DNA of 44,119 nucleotides from Bacillota bacterium (GTDB lineage Bacteria > Bacillota > Clostridia > Christensenellales > CAG-138): contig JAEWQH010000060.1 of NCBI GenBank assembly GCA_023399275.1, forward strand, positions 1 through 44,119, read 5' to 3'. Under the pieces are notes generated by a model. The model saw nothing but the letters and a program-made list of their open reading frames with translations, searched no databases and was not told the DNA's origin. Shown piece after piece: positions 1 through 6,101 of the stretch; the first letter of the stretch is position 1, and the number at the start of each line of letters is the position of its first letter. A program made the position numbers and the translations under genes.

Positions 1-25
1 TGAGACTCTTTTCTTTCTTTGCCAT
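1..25 (-). CDS. N-terminal fragment of a putative IS256-family transposase (partial)
   Basis: Only the first eight codons are in the window (MAKKEKSL), running off the left edge. The ATG is preceded by a strong GGAGGG at 33-38, about seven bases away. From memory, several clostridial IS256-family transposases begin with MAKKEKS, and the adjacent terminal-repeat-like sequence agrees. So short a stretch cannot prove the family. Sequence to the left of the window, containing a mutator-type DDE domain, would settle it. Confidence 0.45.
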
Positions 26-88
26 ATGAAAACCCTCCGTTGTTTATTTTATCTGACAACTGAGGTTTACACAATTTCCGATACGCTC
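1..88 (-). mobile_element. End of an IS256-like (mutator-type) insertion sequence, cut by window edge
   Basis: Read on the minus strand, positions 88 down to 1 give an AT-rich terminal segment with the core AAATTGTGTAAAC. This resembles the terminal repeats of IS256-family elements, which carry a similar ATTGTGTAAAA core. It is followed by a ribosome binding site and the start of a transposase-like reading frame that leaves the window. The element is interrupted or abutted at 88/89 by the IS3-family element. The exact terminus is not resolvable because the rest of the element is outside the window. Confidence 0.5.
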
Positions 89-112
89 GGGGGTGCGGAC
101 AAAATCTTGGAC
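89..112. repeat. Left terminal inverted repeat of the IS3-family element
   Basis: The 24-bp end pairs with 1525-1548 at 21 of 24 positions. The transposase stop codon (TAG on the minus strand, 114-112) reaches the innermost base of the repeat. Confidence 0.85.
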
Positions 113-1491
113 TAAGCAATCAGACCCAGATTTTGCCTGTACTCCATTGGACTCATGCCTCCCAATGAAAGCTTGATTCTTTTTTCTCGATACCAGATCA
201 TGTAATCATCAATGATCTGAATAAAGTTTTCAAGCGACACATCCATCCACAATATACCATAGAACATCTCATTTTTCATTCGGCCAAAGAAACCCTCACA
301 TGCTGAATTATCCGGTGAGCAACCTTTTTTAGACATTGAACGCTGTAATTGCGCCTTACTCATTCGATCGATCCAGCCAGGCCAGCGATAATGGCAGCCC
401 CGATCTGTGTGTAAGACAGGATGCTCTCCCTTTTTTAAATGAGCGATTGCATCGTCCAGCATTTTATTGGCAAGTTCAGCATTCGGTGCTGTTCCGATGT
501 TCCAGCAGACCGGCATACCATCAAAACAGTCGATCACGGGAGAAAGATAAACCTTCCCAGCCGGAATTGCGAATTCCGTTATATCGGTCAGCCATTTCTT
601 ATTTGGCATATTTGCATGGAAGTTGCGCTGCAGAATGTTTGGCACTGCTGGCGTGATTTCCCCTTGGTAAGAAATATAATTTCTCTTCTTTTTGATTGCG
701 ACTTGAAGATCTCCAAGTTTCATGAGTCGGCGAACGACTTTCTCTGAGAGCCGCAACCCTTCGTTCTTCAACGCAGCATGAATTCGTCGATAGCCATAAC
801 ATCGATGGTTTTCCTCAAATATCGCCCGGATTCTTTCCCTTTCGGGGAAATATTTGTCTTGTTGTTTCACAGCTTGTTGCTGGTAATAATAACTGCTACG
901 TGAACAATGCAAGGCAGCCAGCAGTTTCGGCAGCGAGTACTTATTCTTCAGGGCGTCGATGATCGCTGTCTTTTCCCAGTTCCGAAAAACTGTCTGATCG
1001 ACGCCGGGGTCTTTTTTTAATACATTGATCGTCTCTGTTAGAATATCTATCTGCATCTGCATTTCTTGCACTTGGGTCTTCAACGCGTTGATTTCCTCTG
1101 TGGATGATACTGCGCCAGGTGCAATGTCACCTCGGGGATTATCTGCTGGATTCATCAGTGCTACCATCCCTCTTTGGAGATATTTCCGGCGCCAGGTGTA
1201 AATGCTGGTTCGGCTGTATCCAATTTCTACTGACACTGATTTTACATCTTCCCCAAGTTCAAAGCAACGATGGAGTACCTCCATTTTCAGATCGACCGGT
1301 GGGTGTCTTGGGTGGGTTGGTGTGTTCACTCCGCGATTTGTTGATTTCACCTTCTTTGGCTGCCGTTTCTCATTAATCCATTTGTACAAGGTGTGCCGCC
1401 CAGGGTAACCAAGTATGCGTATGGTTTTAGTTACTGAATGAGTTTCCTCATACACTTGCAGAGCACGGACTCGCTTCTCGTATGTGAACAA
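112..1491 (-). CDS. IS3-family transposase (OrfA and OrfB in one frame)
   Basis: DDE transposase that cuts and rejoins the surrounding element's ends. The N-terminal 120 residues hold two helix-turn-helix segments (around LYKWINEK and TSIYTWRRKYLQRG). A short leucine/isoleucine heptad stretch follows (about 130-160), then an HTH_21-like region with YGYRRIHAAL. The rve integrase core shows the catalytic triad in WLTDITEF, LHTDRGCHYRW and EGFFGRMKNEMF. The start is a TTG at 1491-1489 behind GGGAGAGGAG. Most IS3 elements split this protein into OrfA and OrfB joined by a -1 ribosomal frameshift; here 459 residues are encoded in one uninterrupted frame. Family assignment is firm; the subgroup (IS150-like) is a guess. 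Confidence 0.93.
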   Translation of the reverse strand: MFTYEKRVRALQVYEETHSVTKTIRILGYPGRHTLYKWINEKRQPKKVKSTNRGVNTPTHPRHPPVDLKMEVLHRCFELGEDVKSVSVEIGYSRTSIYTWRRKYLQRGMVALMNPADNPRGDIAPGAVSSTEEINALKTQVQEMQMQIDILTETINVLKKDPGVDQTVFRNWEKTAIIDALKNKYSLPKLLAALHCSRSSYYYQQQAVKQQDKYFPERERIRAIFEENHRCYGYRRIHAALKNEGLRLSEKVVRRLMKLGDLQVAIKKKRNYISYQGEITPAVPNILQRNFHANMPNKKWLTDITEFAIPAGKVYLSPVIDCFDGMPVCWNIGTAPNAELANKMLDDAIAHLKKGEHPVLHTDRGCHYRWPGWIDRMSKAQLQRSMSKKGCSPDNSACEGFFGRMKNEMFYGILWMDVSLENFIQIIDDYMIWYREKRIKLSLGGMSPMEYRQNLGLIA

Positions 1492-1524
1492 TGTGATCTC
1501 CTCTCCCTAGTTGAGTCCTCACTT

Positions 1525-1548
1525 GTCCAGCTTTTTGTCCGCACCCCC
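1525..1548. repeat. Right terminal inverted repeat of the IS3-family element
   Basis: Reverse complement begins GGGGGTGCGGACAAAA and matches the left end at 89. The next three bases (1549-1551, CTC) repeat the bases just left of the element (86-88). Confidence 0.85.
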
Positions 1549-1555
1549 CTCTCAT

Positions 1556-1600
1556 GGACGACGGTATCATAATGATGCCGCCGTCCATTTCTTGTTTATT
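1556..1600 (+). terminator. Terminator-like hairpin, first of two similar copies
   Basis: An imperfect 13-bp stem (1556-1568 with 1574-1586) is followed by a T-rich tract on the + strand, giving a rho-independent terminator shape. No + strand gene precedes it. A close copy lies at 2632-2670, on the other side of the methyltransferase gene, in the same orientation. It may be a remnant of a + strand gene's terminator displaced by insertion, or part of an element end. Confidence 0.5.
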
Positions 1601-1603
1601 CTG

Positions 1604-2455
1604 CTAACTTTCAGGCTTCATGGAAATTGACAACAAGTGTGTTGAAACACCCATGATTGATGTTTCTTTTTCAAGTAGTCGTACAATTCGCAAAATGTTT
1701 TCCCGGCGAATATCGTCTTTCCATTGCTCATCTAAATTAGGTACAAGCCACGCAGGGCCAACTACACCGCGAATATCGGTATCAGAAAATCCCGCTGCAT
1801 CCATTTCTTCTTGTAACTCTTCCGGCAAGTAAAAGAATGAGCGACCCATTCCGCGATAACTGGAATCTGGCTTTTTAATATGTTGTCCATTCTTTACTTC
1901 ACGCGATATCATTTCGATAAAGTCTGCATCCCCGAGAAATTCGTTTTTTGCTCCATAAGTTGTAAGTGCCCATAGCGTTGTAGCATACCGGGTTATTGCA
2001 GCCGCGAACAGCAGTCCACCTTTTTTCAGTAATCGAAAGCACTCCCGAAGTGCAAGCTGCCGCTCTCCATATTCGACAATGTGGTATAACGGACCAAACA
2101 ACAAAATAGCATCGGCACTATTATCCGGACGGTTAATGTTTCTTGCATCAGCAACCGCAGCAGCTTTCAAGTTGCAGTCGGGATACTCTTCTGCAAGTGC
2201 CCCCGACATCTCAACATTCTTTTCAGCTATATCATAGAGATATACATCGTAGCCCTTATTGGCAAGCCACCATGAATATTCACCGTACCCGCCGCCGATA
2301 TCGTATATTACCGCAGGCGGCGGCGGAAGCATTTCCAACATAATTTCACAAGTTCGGGCAAATTCAATCAGTCCTAAATCAGTACGCAGCCTGTCTTTTT
2401 CAATGCCCATGTTATAACCTAGTAGAACATCAGCATCTATTGTTTTGTCGAGCAT
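1604..2455 (-). CDS. Class I SAM-dependent methyltransferase
   Basis: A 283-residue Rossmann-fold methyltransferase. The SAM-binding motif I is VIYDIGGGYGEYSWWLA (about residues 49-65), the acidic end of strand 2 is in VYLYDIAEK, and the motif around LLFGPLYHI corresponds to post-motif II; the fold is of the Methyltransf_11/25 type. The substrate cannot be read from the sequence. The ATG is preceded by AGGTGG. The gene lies alone between mobile elements, is clearly AT-richer than the core genome and has its own sigma-A promoter at 2582-2610, so it looks like acquired cargo. It overlaps a 30-codon upstream reading frame (2437-2529), which may couple its translation. Small-molecule or resistance-type methyltransferases are possible, but nothing decides between them. 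Confidence 0.8.
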   Translation of the reverse strand: MLDKTIDADVLLGYNMGIEKDRLRTDLGLIEFARTCEIMLEMLPPPPAVIYDIGGGYGEYSWWLANKGYDVYLYDIAEKNVEMSGALAEEYPDCNLKAAAVADARNINRPDNSADAILLFGPLYHIVEYGERQLALRECFRLLKKGGLLFAAAITRYATTLWALTTYGAKNEFLGDADFIEMISREVKNGQHIKKPDSSYRGMGRSFFYLPEELQEEMDAAGFSDTDIRGVVGPAWLVPNLDEQWKDDIRRENILRIVRLLEKETSIMGVSTHLLSISMKPES

Positions 2456-2529
2456 TTAGGATGCCACCTTTCATAAATATTCAATTGCTGCTGTGGTTGT
2501 TGTGGGGCTTGCTCTGATTGATTTGACAT
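2437..2529 (-). CDS. Possible 30-residue upstream peptide overlapping the methyltransferase start
   Basis: On the minus strand an ATG at 2529 follows a near-perfect Shine-Dalgarno (GGGAGGTGA, eight bases upstream). It opens a 30-codon frame rich in Gln and Pro (MSNQSEQAPQQPQQQ at its start) ending at a TAG at 2437. Its end overlaps the first codons of the methyltransferase in another frame. It could be a leader peptide for translational coupling, or the remains of an N-terminal extension separated by a frameshift. No known family is recognised. Confidence 0.4.
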   Translation of the reverse strand: MSNQSEQAPQQPQQQLNIYERWHPKCSTKQ

Positions 2530-2581
2530 GAAAAGTCACCTCCCATTTCCAAAATAATTACTTCAACGATGGAATAGCAGT

Positions 2582-2610
2582 AGTATATCATTTATAATGC
2601 GAGAGAGCAA
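2582..2610 (-). promoter_or_regulatory. Sigma-A type promoter for the methyltransferase
   Basis: Minus strand -35 TTGCTC (2610-2605) and -10 TATACT (2587-2582) are separated by exactly 17 bases. Transcription would start near 2575, roughly 45 bases before the small upstream frame at 2529. Confidence 0.65.
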
Positions 2611-2631
2611 GATGTAAGACCAACGTATAAG

Positions 2632-2670
2632 GGCGGCGGTATCGTAATGATGCCGCCGCCTTTTTTGTTT
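2632..2670 (+). terminator. Strong + oriented terminator, second copy of the repeated hairpin
   Basis: A 12-bp GC-rich stem (2632-2643 with 2649-2660, one G-T pair, loop GTAAT) runs straight into TTTTTTGTTT. Sequence and orientation match the hairpin at 1556-1600. There is no + strand gene in front of it. It would shield the methyltransferase promoter region from read-through, or it marks an older gene end. Confidence 0.6.
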
Positions 2671-2680
2671 GTATAGACAA

Positions 2681-2699
2681 CCACCGGCTAAGCCGGCGG
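2681..2699 (+). repeat. Left-end (LE) subterminal hairpin of the IS200-like element
   Basis: Imperfect 9-bp palindrome with one mismatched pair and a one-base centre. It matches the right-end hairpin at 3375-3393 at 17 of 19 positions, as expected when one transposase recognises both. Confidence 0.75.
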
Positions 2700-2755
2700 A
2701 TAAAAAGGCTTTAGCTCTGAACAAATAAGAACTCCTATGATACAAATGCAAGCGA

Positions 2756-2771
2756 CTGACAATCGCAAGGC
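2756..2771. repeat. Internal inverted repeat, left copy, upstream of tnpA
   Basis: These 16 bases (CTGACAATCGCAAGGC) are repeated inverted at 3303-3318 with one mismatch, so the pair brackets tnpA. Folding of a full-length transcript could pair the tnpA leader with the region after the gene, which might limit its expression. Confidence 0.6.
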
Positions 2772-2793
2772 AATAAAACATAGGAGGTGTCGT

Positions 2794-3270
2794 ATGGGTA
2801 ACGACATAGAGAGCTTATCACACACAAAATGGAGGTGTCAATATCACATAATATTCGCACCGAAATACAGGCGGCGAGTAATATACGGGAAGCTGAAAAG
2901 CGAGATAGGTAAAATTTTGCGGGAAATATGCCAACGAAACGGGATAGGAATTATTGAAGCAGAAGCATGCCCAGATCACATACACATGTTGGTGAGCATA
3001 CCGCCGAAGTTGAGCGTATCAAAGTTTATGGGAATACTGAAGGGGAAGAGTAGCCTGATGATATTCGACAGATTTGCCAATCTGAAATACAGATATGGGA
3101 ACAGGCATTTCTGGTGCAGGGGCTATTATGTAGATACAGTAGGACGAAATAAAAATGCGATAGCGAAGTATATACAAAACCAATTACAGGAAGACCAATT
3201 GGCGGAGCAAATCAGCATGAAGGAATATATAGACCCGTTCACGGGTGAGCAGGGAAAAGGGAGCAAATAA
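2794..3270 (+). CDS. tnpA: IS200/IS605-family Y1 transposase TnpA
   Basis: HUH single-strand transposase of 158 residues, the usual size. The metal-binding HUH motif is seen as HIHML (about residues 63-67), and the catalytic tyrosine lies in the helix KYIQNQLQ near residue 125. KWRCQYHIIFAPKYRR near the N-terminus is typical of the family. The ATG at 2794 is chosen over the upstream in-frame ATG at 2737 because it follows a strong TAGGAGGTG and gives the normal family start. The gene is intact. Its codon use and base composition are AT-richer than the flanking core genes. Confidence 0.95.
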   Translation: MGNDIESLSHTKWRCQYHIIFAPKYRRRVIYGKLKSEIGKILREICQRNGIGIIEAEACPDHIHMLVSIPPKLSVSKFMGILKGKSSLMIFDRFANLKYRYGNRHFWCRGYYVDTVGRNKNAIAKYIQNQLQEDQLAEQISMKEYIDPFTGEQGKGSK

Positions 3271-3274
3271 AAGA

Positions 3275-3292
3275 GCCGCCCGGATGGGCGGC
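3275..3292 (+). terminator. Hairpin just after tnpA
   Basis: Perfect 7-bp GCCGCCC/GGGCGGC stem with a GGAT loop begins four bases after the tnpA stop. It lacks a U-tract, so it may stabilise the 3' end rather than end transcription. Confidence 0.4.
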
Positions 3293-3302
3293 CGCTGTAA
3301 AA

Positions 3303-3318
3303 GCCTTGCGATTGGCAG
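3303..3318. repeat. Internal inverted repeat, right copy, downstream of tnpA
   Basis: Reverse complement of 2756-2771 with one mismatch (15 of 16). Together they bracket tnpA. Confidence 0.6.
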
Positions 3319-3350
3319 TAATTTCGAGCGCGAGTAGCGCCGCCAGTACC

Positions 3351-3393
3351 AAGCCCTTATAGGGCTTAATCAAGCCACCGGCTCAGCCGGTGG
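3351..3393 (+). repeat. Right-end hairpins of the IS200-like element
   Basis: Two perfect stems lie in series: AAGCCCT/AGGGCTT with a TAT loop (3351-3367) and CCACCGGCT/AGCCGGTGG (3375-3393). The second matches the left-end hairpin at 2681-2699 and is the likely RE recognition structure. The first has no partner at the left end. Confidence 0.7.
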
Positions 3394-3562
3394 TACATGA
3401 CTATGTGGTTTTCTTTTTTCGCGGGCCTCTCGGTTTGGATTCAGGCCGCTTGATTACTCCGTTACGGAAATGGGTATCTTCAAATCGCTCAAAATAAAGC
3501 AATAATCCGAACCCGTCACCGACAGGAAATAACTGTCTGTGTTGGTTCGGATTATGTGCGTT
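3394..3562. other. Spacer between the IS200-like element and tRNA-Leu, with a compound hairpin
   Basis: This stretch holds no convincing gene. A long inverted repeat (3502-3513 ATAATCCGAACC with 3544-3555) encloses a smaller stem (GACAG at 3521-3525 with CTGTC at 3533-3537). It lies just 3' of the minus-strand tRNA-Leu. Read on that strand it is followed by TTGCTTTATTTT, so it may serve as the tRNA terminator. Confidence 0.45.
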
Positions 3563-3645
3563 TGGTGCGGCAGATGGGACTTGAACCCATACGCTCGCGC
3601 ACACGCCCCTCAAACGTGCCTGTCTGCCAATTCCAGCACTGCCGC
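3563..3645 (-). tRNA. tRNA-Leu, anticodon GAG
   Basis: Minus strand 83-nt tRNA with a 7-bp acceptor stem (GCGGCAG at 3645-3639 with CTGCCGC at 3573-3567), discriminator A and an encoded CCA at 3565-3563. The anticodon loop TTGAGGG is closed by CACGT/GCGTG and gives GAG, which reads CUC/CUU leucine codons. A variable arm (GTGCGCGAGCGTAT region) and the T-loop GTTCAAGTC complete a class II tRNA. It has its own consensus promoter. Confidence 0.95.
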
Positions 3646-3655
3646 GCACCATGTC

Positions 3656-3684
3656 ATTATAGCCGCCGGACCGCTTGTTGTCAA
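3656..3684 (-). promoter_or_regulatory. Consensus promoter for tRNA-Leu
   Basis: Minus strand TTGACA (3684-3679), 17-base spacer, TATAAT (3661-3656): a full sigma-A consensus, as expected for a stable RNA. Transcription would begin about three to five bases before the mature 5' end. Confidence 0.85.
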
Positions 3685-3842
3685 TTGCTTTTGATCAAAT
3701 TTCGGCGTGCGTTTTTTGGTAGGAACGGTGATTTTTTGAGAGTTCACCATCCCGTTTCCCGCGAAAAACGACGCTTGGCTGTCTCGCCGGCTTCAGCGCA
3801 CGCGCAGACACACTTTCTTTCAAAAAACGGAACATAGCGTCC

Positions 3843-3871
3843 TTTTTTCTTTTTGCAATTCGCGCTATAAT
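3843..3871 (+). promoter_or_regulatory. Probable pncB promoter
   Basis: A perfect TATAAT (3866-3871) lies 75 bases before pncB. The only -35 candidate at 17-base spacing is an all-T hexamer (3843-3848), so -35 recognition is weak. Between 3685 and 3842 nothing recognisable is seen apart from small AT-rich hairpins. Confidence 0.5.
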
Positions 3872-3887
3872 ATAAAGAAACATCGGT

Positions 3888-3906
3888 ATCCGGCAACGGA
3901 TTTTTT
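3888..3906 (+). promoter_or_regulatory. Possible attenuator hairpin in the pncB leader
   Basis: A short stem (ATCCG/CGGAT) capped by a GCAA tetraloop runs into six T residues, about ten bases after the predicted transcript start and 40 before pncB. The stem is short, so this may be a weak terminator or pause site. No riboswitch class is recognised. Confidence 0.3.
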
Positions 3907-3945
3907 CAGTATCGAAACCCGATCAAAAAAGGAGGACGCACTCCC

Positions 3946-5379
3946 ATGCGCAATCTGACCATGCTGACCGACCTGTACCAGCTCACCATGATGTATGGCT
4001 ACTACAAGGAAGGCATGCAGCAAAACGAGGGCATATTCGACCTCTTCTTCCGACCCAAAGAGGACGTGGTCTACGCCGTGATGGCGGGCACCGAGAGCGT
4101 CGTGGAATACATCAACAACATCCACTTCGCCGAGGAGGACATCGACTATCTGTGCTCCCTCAATCTCTTCGATGAGTCGTTTTTAGGTTATCTCAGGACT
4201 TTTCGCTTTACCGGGGATCTCTACGCCATGGCGGAGGGAACCGTGGTCTTTCCATATGAGCCACTCGTGCGCGTACGCGCGCCCATCATGGAGGCGCAGC
4301 TCATCGAGACGGCTATCCTCACCTTCGTCAACCACCAGACACTCATCGCCACCAAAGCGAGCCATATCTGCTATTCGGCGCAGGGTGACAGCGTGCTTGA
4401 GTTTGGCCTGCGCCGCGCGCAGGGCGCGGACGCCGCCATCTACGGTGCGCGCGCCGCCATCATCGGCGGCTGCAACTCCACGAGCAACGTGCTGACGGGG
4501 CAGATGTTTGATATCGAAGTCTCCGGTACGCACGCACACAGCTGGGTGCAGAGCTTTCCGAACGAGATCTCCGCTTTCCGCGCCTATGCGCGCACGTTTC
4601 CGGATAGCTGCCTGCTGCTGGTGGATACCTACGATACCCTTCGAAGTGGTGTGCCGAACGCGATCGAGGTCTTCCGCGAGCTGCGCGCAGGCGGGCATGA
4701 ACCGGTCGGCATCCGCCTTGACAGCGGCGACCTCGCGTACCTGAGCAAGAAAGCGCGCGCCATGCTGGATGAGGCCGACTTTCCAAACGCGATCATCGCC
4801 GCAAGCAGCGATCTCGACGAGTTTGTCATCCGCGATCTGAAGATGCAGGGGGCGCGGATCAACGTCTGGGGAGTCGGCACGCGGCTCATCACCAGCGAGA
4901 ACAACCCGGCGCTCGGCGGTGTCTACAAGATGAGCGGTGAGGTCGTAAACGGCGAGCTCATCCCGAAGATCAAGATTTCGGATAACCCCGCCAAGGTCAC
5001 GAACCCCGGTTACAAGAAGGTATTTCGCTTTTACGATAAGGATGGTATGGCGATTGCCGATCTGATCGCGCTTGCGGAGGAGCGCATCGACACCTCGAAG
5101 CCCTTGCGCATCTTCGACCCGATTCAGACCTATAAGCACATGACGTTGACGAACTTCACCGCGCGCGAGCTGCTGCTGCCGATCTTCATCGGCGGGAAGC
5201 AGGTATATACCTGCCCGAATATCCACGAGATTGCGGACTACGCAAAGCGCGAGCTGGCCTCCATGTGGGATGAATATAAGCGCCTGCTGATGCCGCATAC
5301 CTACAAGGTGGACTTGTCGGATCAGCTTTACGACCTCAAGCAAAAGCTTTTGCGCAACGCCAGCGGAGACCGTTCATGA
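3946..5379 (+). CDS. pncB: Nicotinate phosphoribosyltransferase
   Basis: Joins nicotinate and PRPP, with ATP hydrolysis, to form nicotinate mononucleotide in the Preiss-Handler route to NAD; cytosolic. The 477-residue protein starts LTMLTDLYQLTMMYGYYKEG, the standard family N-terminus. It contains the region with FGLRRAQGADAA, the phosphate-binding histidine area SGTHAHSWVQSF, and RLDSGDLAYLSKKAR. Length fits the Gram-positive/PncB2-type enzyme. The start follows AAAGGAGG by nine bases. It ends in an ATGA overlap with the lipoprotein gene, so the two are probably made from one transcript. Confidence 0.95.
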   Translation: MRNLTMLTDLYQLTMMYGYYKEGMQQNEGIFDLFFRPKEDVVYAVMAGTESVVEYINNIHFAEEDIDYLCSLNLFDESFLGYLRTFRFTGDLYAMAEGTVVFPYEPLVRVRAPIMEAQLIETAILTFVNHQTLIATKASHICYSAQGDSVLEFGLRRAQGADAAIYGARAAIIGGCNSTSNVLTGQMFDIEVSGTHAHSWVQSFPNEISAFRAYARTFPDSCLLLVDTYDTLRSGVPNAIEVFRELRAGGHEPVGIRLDSGDLAYLSKKARAMLDEADFPNAIIAASSDLDEFVIRDLKMQGARINVWGVGTRLITSENNPALGGVYKMSGEVVNGELIPKIKISDNPAKVTNPGYKKVFRFYDKDGMAIADLIALAEERIDTSKPLRIFDPIQTYKHMTLTNFTARELLLPIFIGGKQVYTCPNIHEIADYAKRELASMWDEYKRLLMPHTYKVDLSDQLYDLKQKLLRNASGDRS

Positions 5380-5897
5380 TGCGTTGTCGCCTGGCTGTGC
5401 TGCTGCTGTGCGTGTTGCTTCTTTTCACGCTCGGTGCCTGCGAGGATGCGACGCCCGTGCTTGCCGGCACACCGACTCCGCCCGCCACGCCGACCCCGCT
5501 GCCCGACCCGTTTTCCGCAGAGATCACCGCAGCGCCCGCCGCTACGGATGCGCTGGGCAACGCGATCGGCGGAGACAGCCACTACTGGCAGTACCTCTCG
5601 TTTGGCGAGCTGCGCGTGTATGAATACGACGACGGCACGTTTCTCGACGGCATCTGTGTCAACGCATACCCGCTTCCGCTCGACGGCACGGTGAATATCG
5701 TATACACCACAAGCGAGGGTAAGATCTGCGGCATCGGACGGATTCACAACGCGCTCGGCACGACGCTGCTCGAGACCGGAACAAATGCGATCTATGCCGA
5801 GATCAACACGGACATCGACGTAACCGGAATGGACTTTGCGCTCGTGGTCGAGGCGCCGTTTGCGCCCGTTTCATCCGCCGCAACCCCGACGCCGTAA
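5376..5897 (+). CDS. Small lipoprotein of unknown function
   Basis: 173 residues with a lipoprotein signal: basic start, hydrophobic run LAVLLLCVLLLFTLGAC, lipobox LGAC with the modified Cys at about 22. A Thr-Pro-rich linker (about 30-45) follows, then a compact acidic domain of about 110 residues rich in Gly, Thr and Asp that I do not recognise. The start overlaps the pncB stop (ATGA). It should be anchored on the outer face of the membrane. A role in nicotinate uptake would fit the coupling to pncB but is only a guess. The same kind of TP-linker appears in the lipoprotein at 29047. Confidence 0.75.
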   Translation: MMRCRLAVLLLCVLLLFTLGACEDATPVLAGTPTPPATPTPLPDPFSAEITAAPAATDALGNAIGGDSHYWQYLSFGELRVYEYDDGTFLDGICVNAYPLPLDGTVNIVYTTSEGKICGIGRIHNALGTTLLETGTNAIYAEINTDIDVTGMDFALVVEAPFAPVSSAATPTP

Positions 5898-6006
5898 ATC
5901 CGGATCCGGAGCATTCTCCGTGTGTGCGGGAAGACGCCGGAAGAGTTCGTCAGGACTAAAGGCGACGCCCCTGCTCAAAGGAAAGCGAGGCGTTTTATCG
6001 GAAAAG

Positions 6007-6050
6007 AGAGCCTCCCGTCGCGGATACGGCGACAGGAGGCTCTGTTTTTT
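6007..6050 (+). terminator. Rho-independent terminator after the pncB operon
   Basis: A 15-bp stem with one mismatch (6007-6021 with 6028-6042) is followed by TTTTTT. It lies between convergent transcription units and ends the pncB-lipoprotein transcript. Positions 5898-6006 hold no evident gene. Confidence 0.85.
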
Positions 6051-6101
6051 CGGCGCCCGGTTTTCCGGATATACCTCGGCGGACAACCTTTTATGGTTGT
6101 G

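Larger units (their letters stand above)
89..1548 (-). mobile_element. Complete IS3-family insertion sequence, about 1.46 kb
   Basis: The element is bounded by inverted repeats at 89-112 and 1525-1548. They share GGGGGTGCGGACAAAA, then three mismatches, then TGGAC. It is flanked on both sides by the same three bases, CTC (86-88 and 1549-1551), fitting the 3-bp target duplication usual for IS3-family insertion. One long transposase gene fills it on the minus strand, and its stop codon lies inside the left repeat. Intact ends, an intact gene and matching target repeats suggest a recent, possibly still active insertion. Confidence 0.85.
2681..3400 (+). mobile_element. IS200/IS605-family element carrying only tnpA (IS200-like)
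   Basis: The element contains one Y1 transposase gene and no tnpB/iscB. Subterminal palindromes of the same sequence type stand near both ends: 2681-2699 (CCACCGGCTAAGCCGGCGG, one mismatch) and 3375-3393 (CCACCGGCTCAGCCGGTGG, perfect 9-bp stem). These are expected for the LE and RE hairpins recognised by HUH transposases. The size of about 0.7 kb fits IS200-type elements. Exact cleavage sites lie some bases outside the hairpins and are not assigned; the limits given are approximate. Confidence 0.8.

Noticed and set aside
1556..2670. The two hairpins flanking the methyltransferase as integron attC sites
   Set aside because: No GTTRRRY core or paired R/L boxes are seen, and the copies look like terminators. 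No integron integrase is in the window.
3401..3652. Minus-strand frame of 83 codons with a stretch GDGFGLLLYFERFEDTHFR, slightly like an IS66 TnpB end
   Set aside because: Its first third runs through the tRNA-Leu gene and the middle through the compound hairpin. The resemblance is short and may be chance.
4183..5343. Long minus-strand frame of 386 codons opposite pncB
   Set aside because: It is the antisense shadow of pncB, which has clear motifs and a ribosome binding site. High GC makes such long shadow frames common here.
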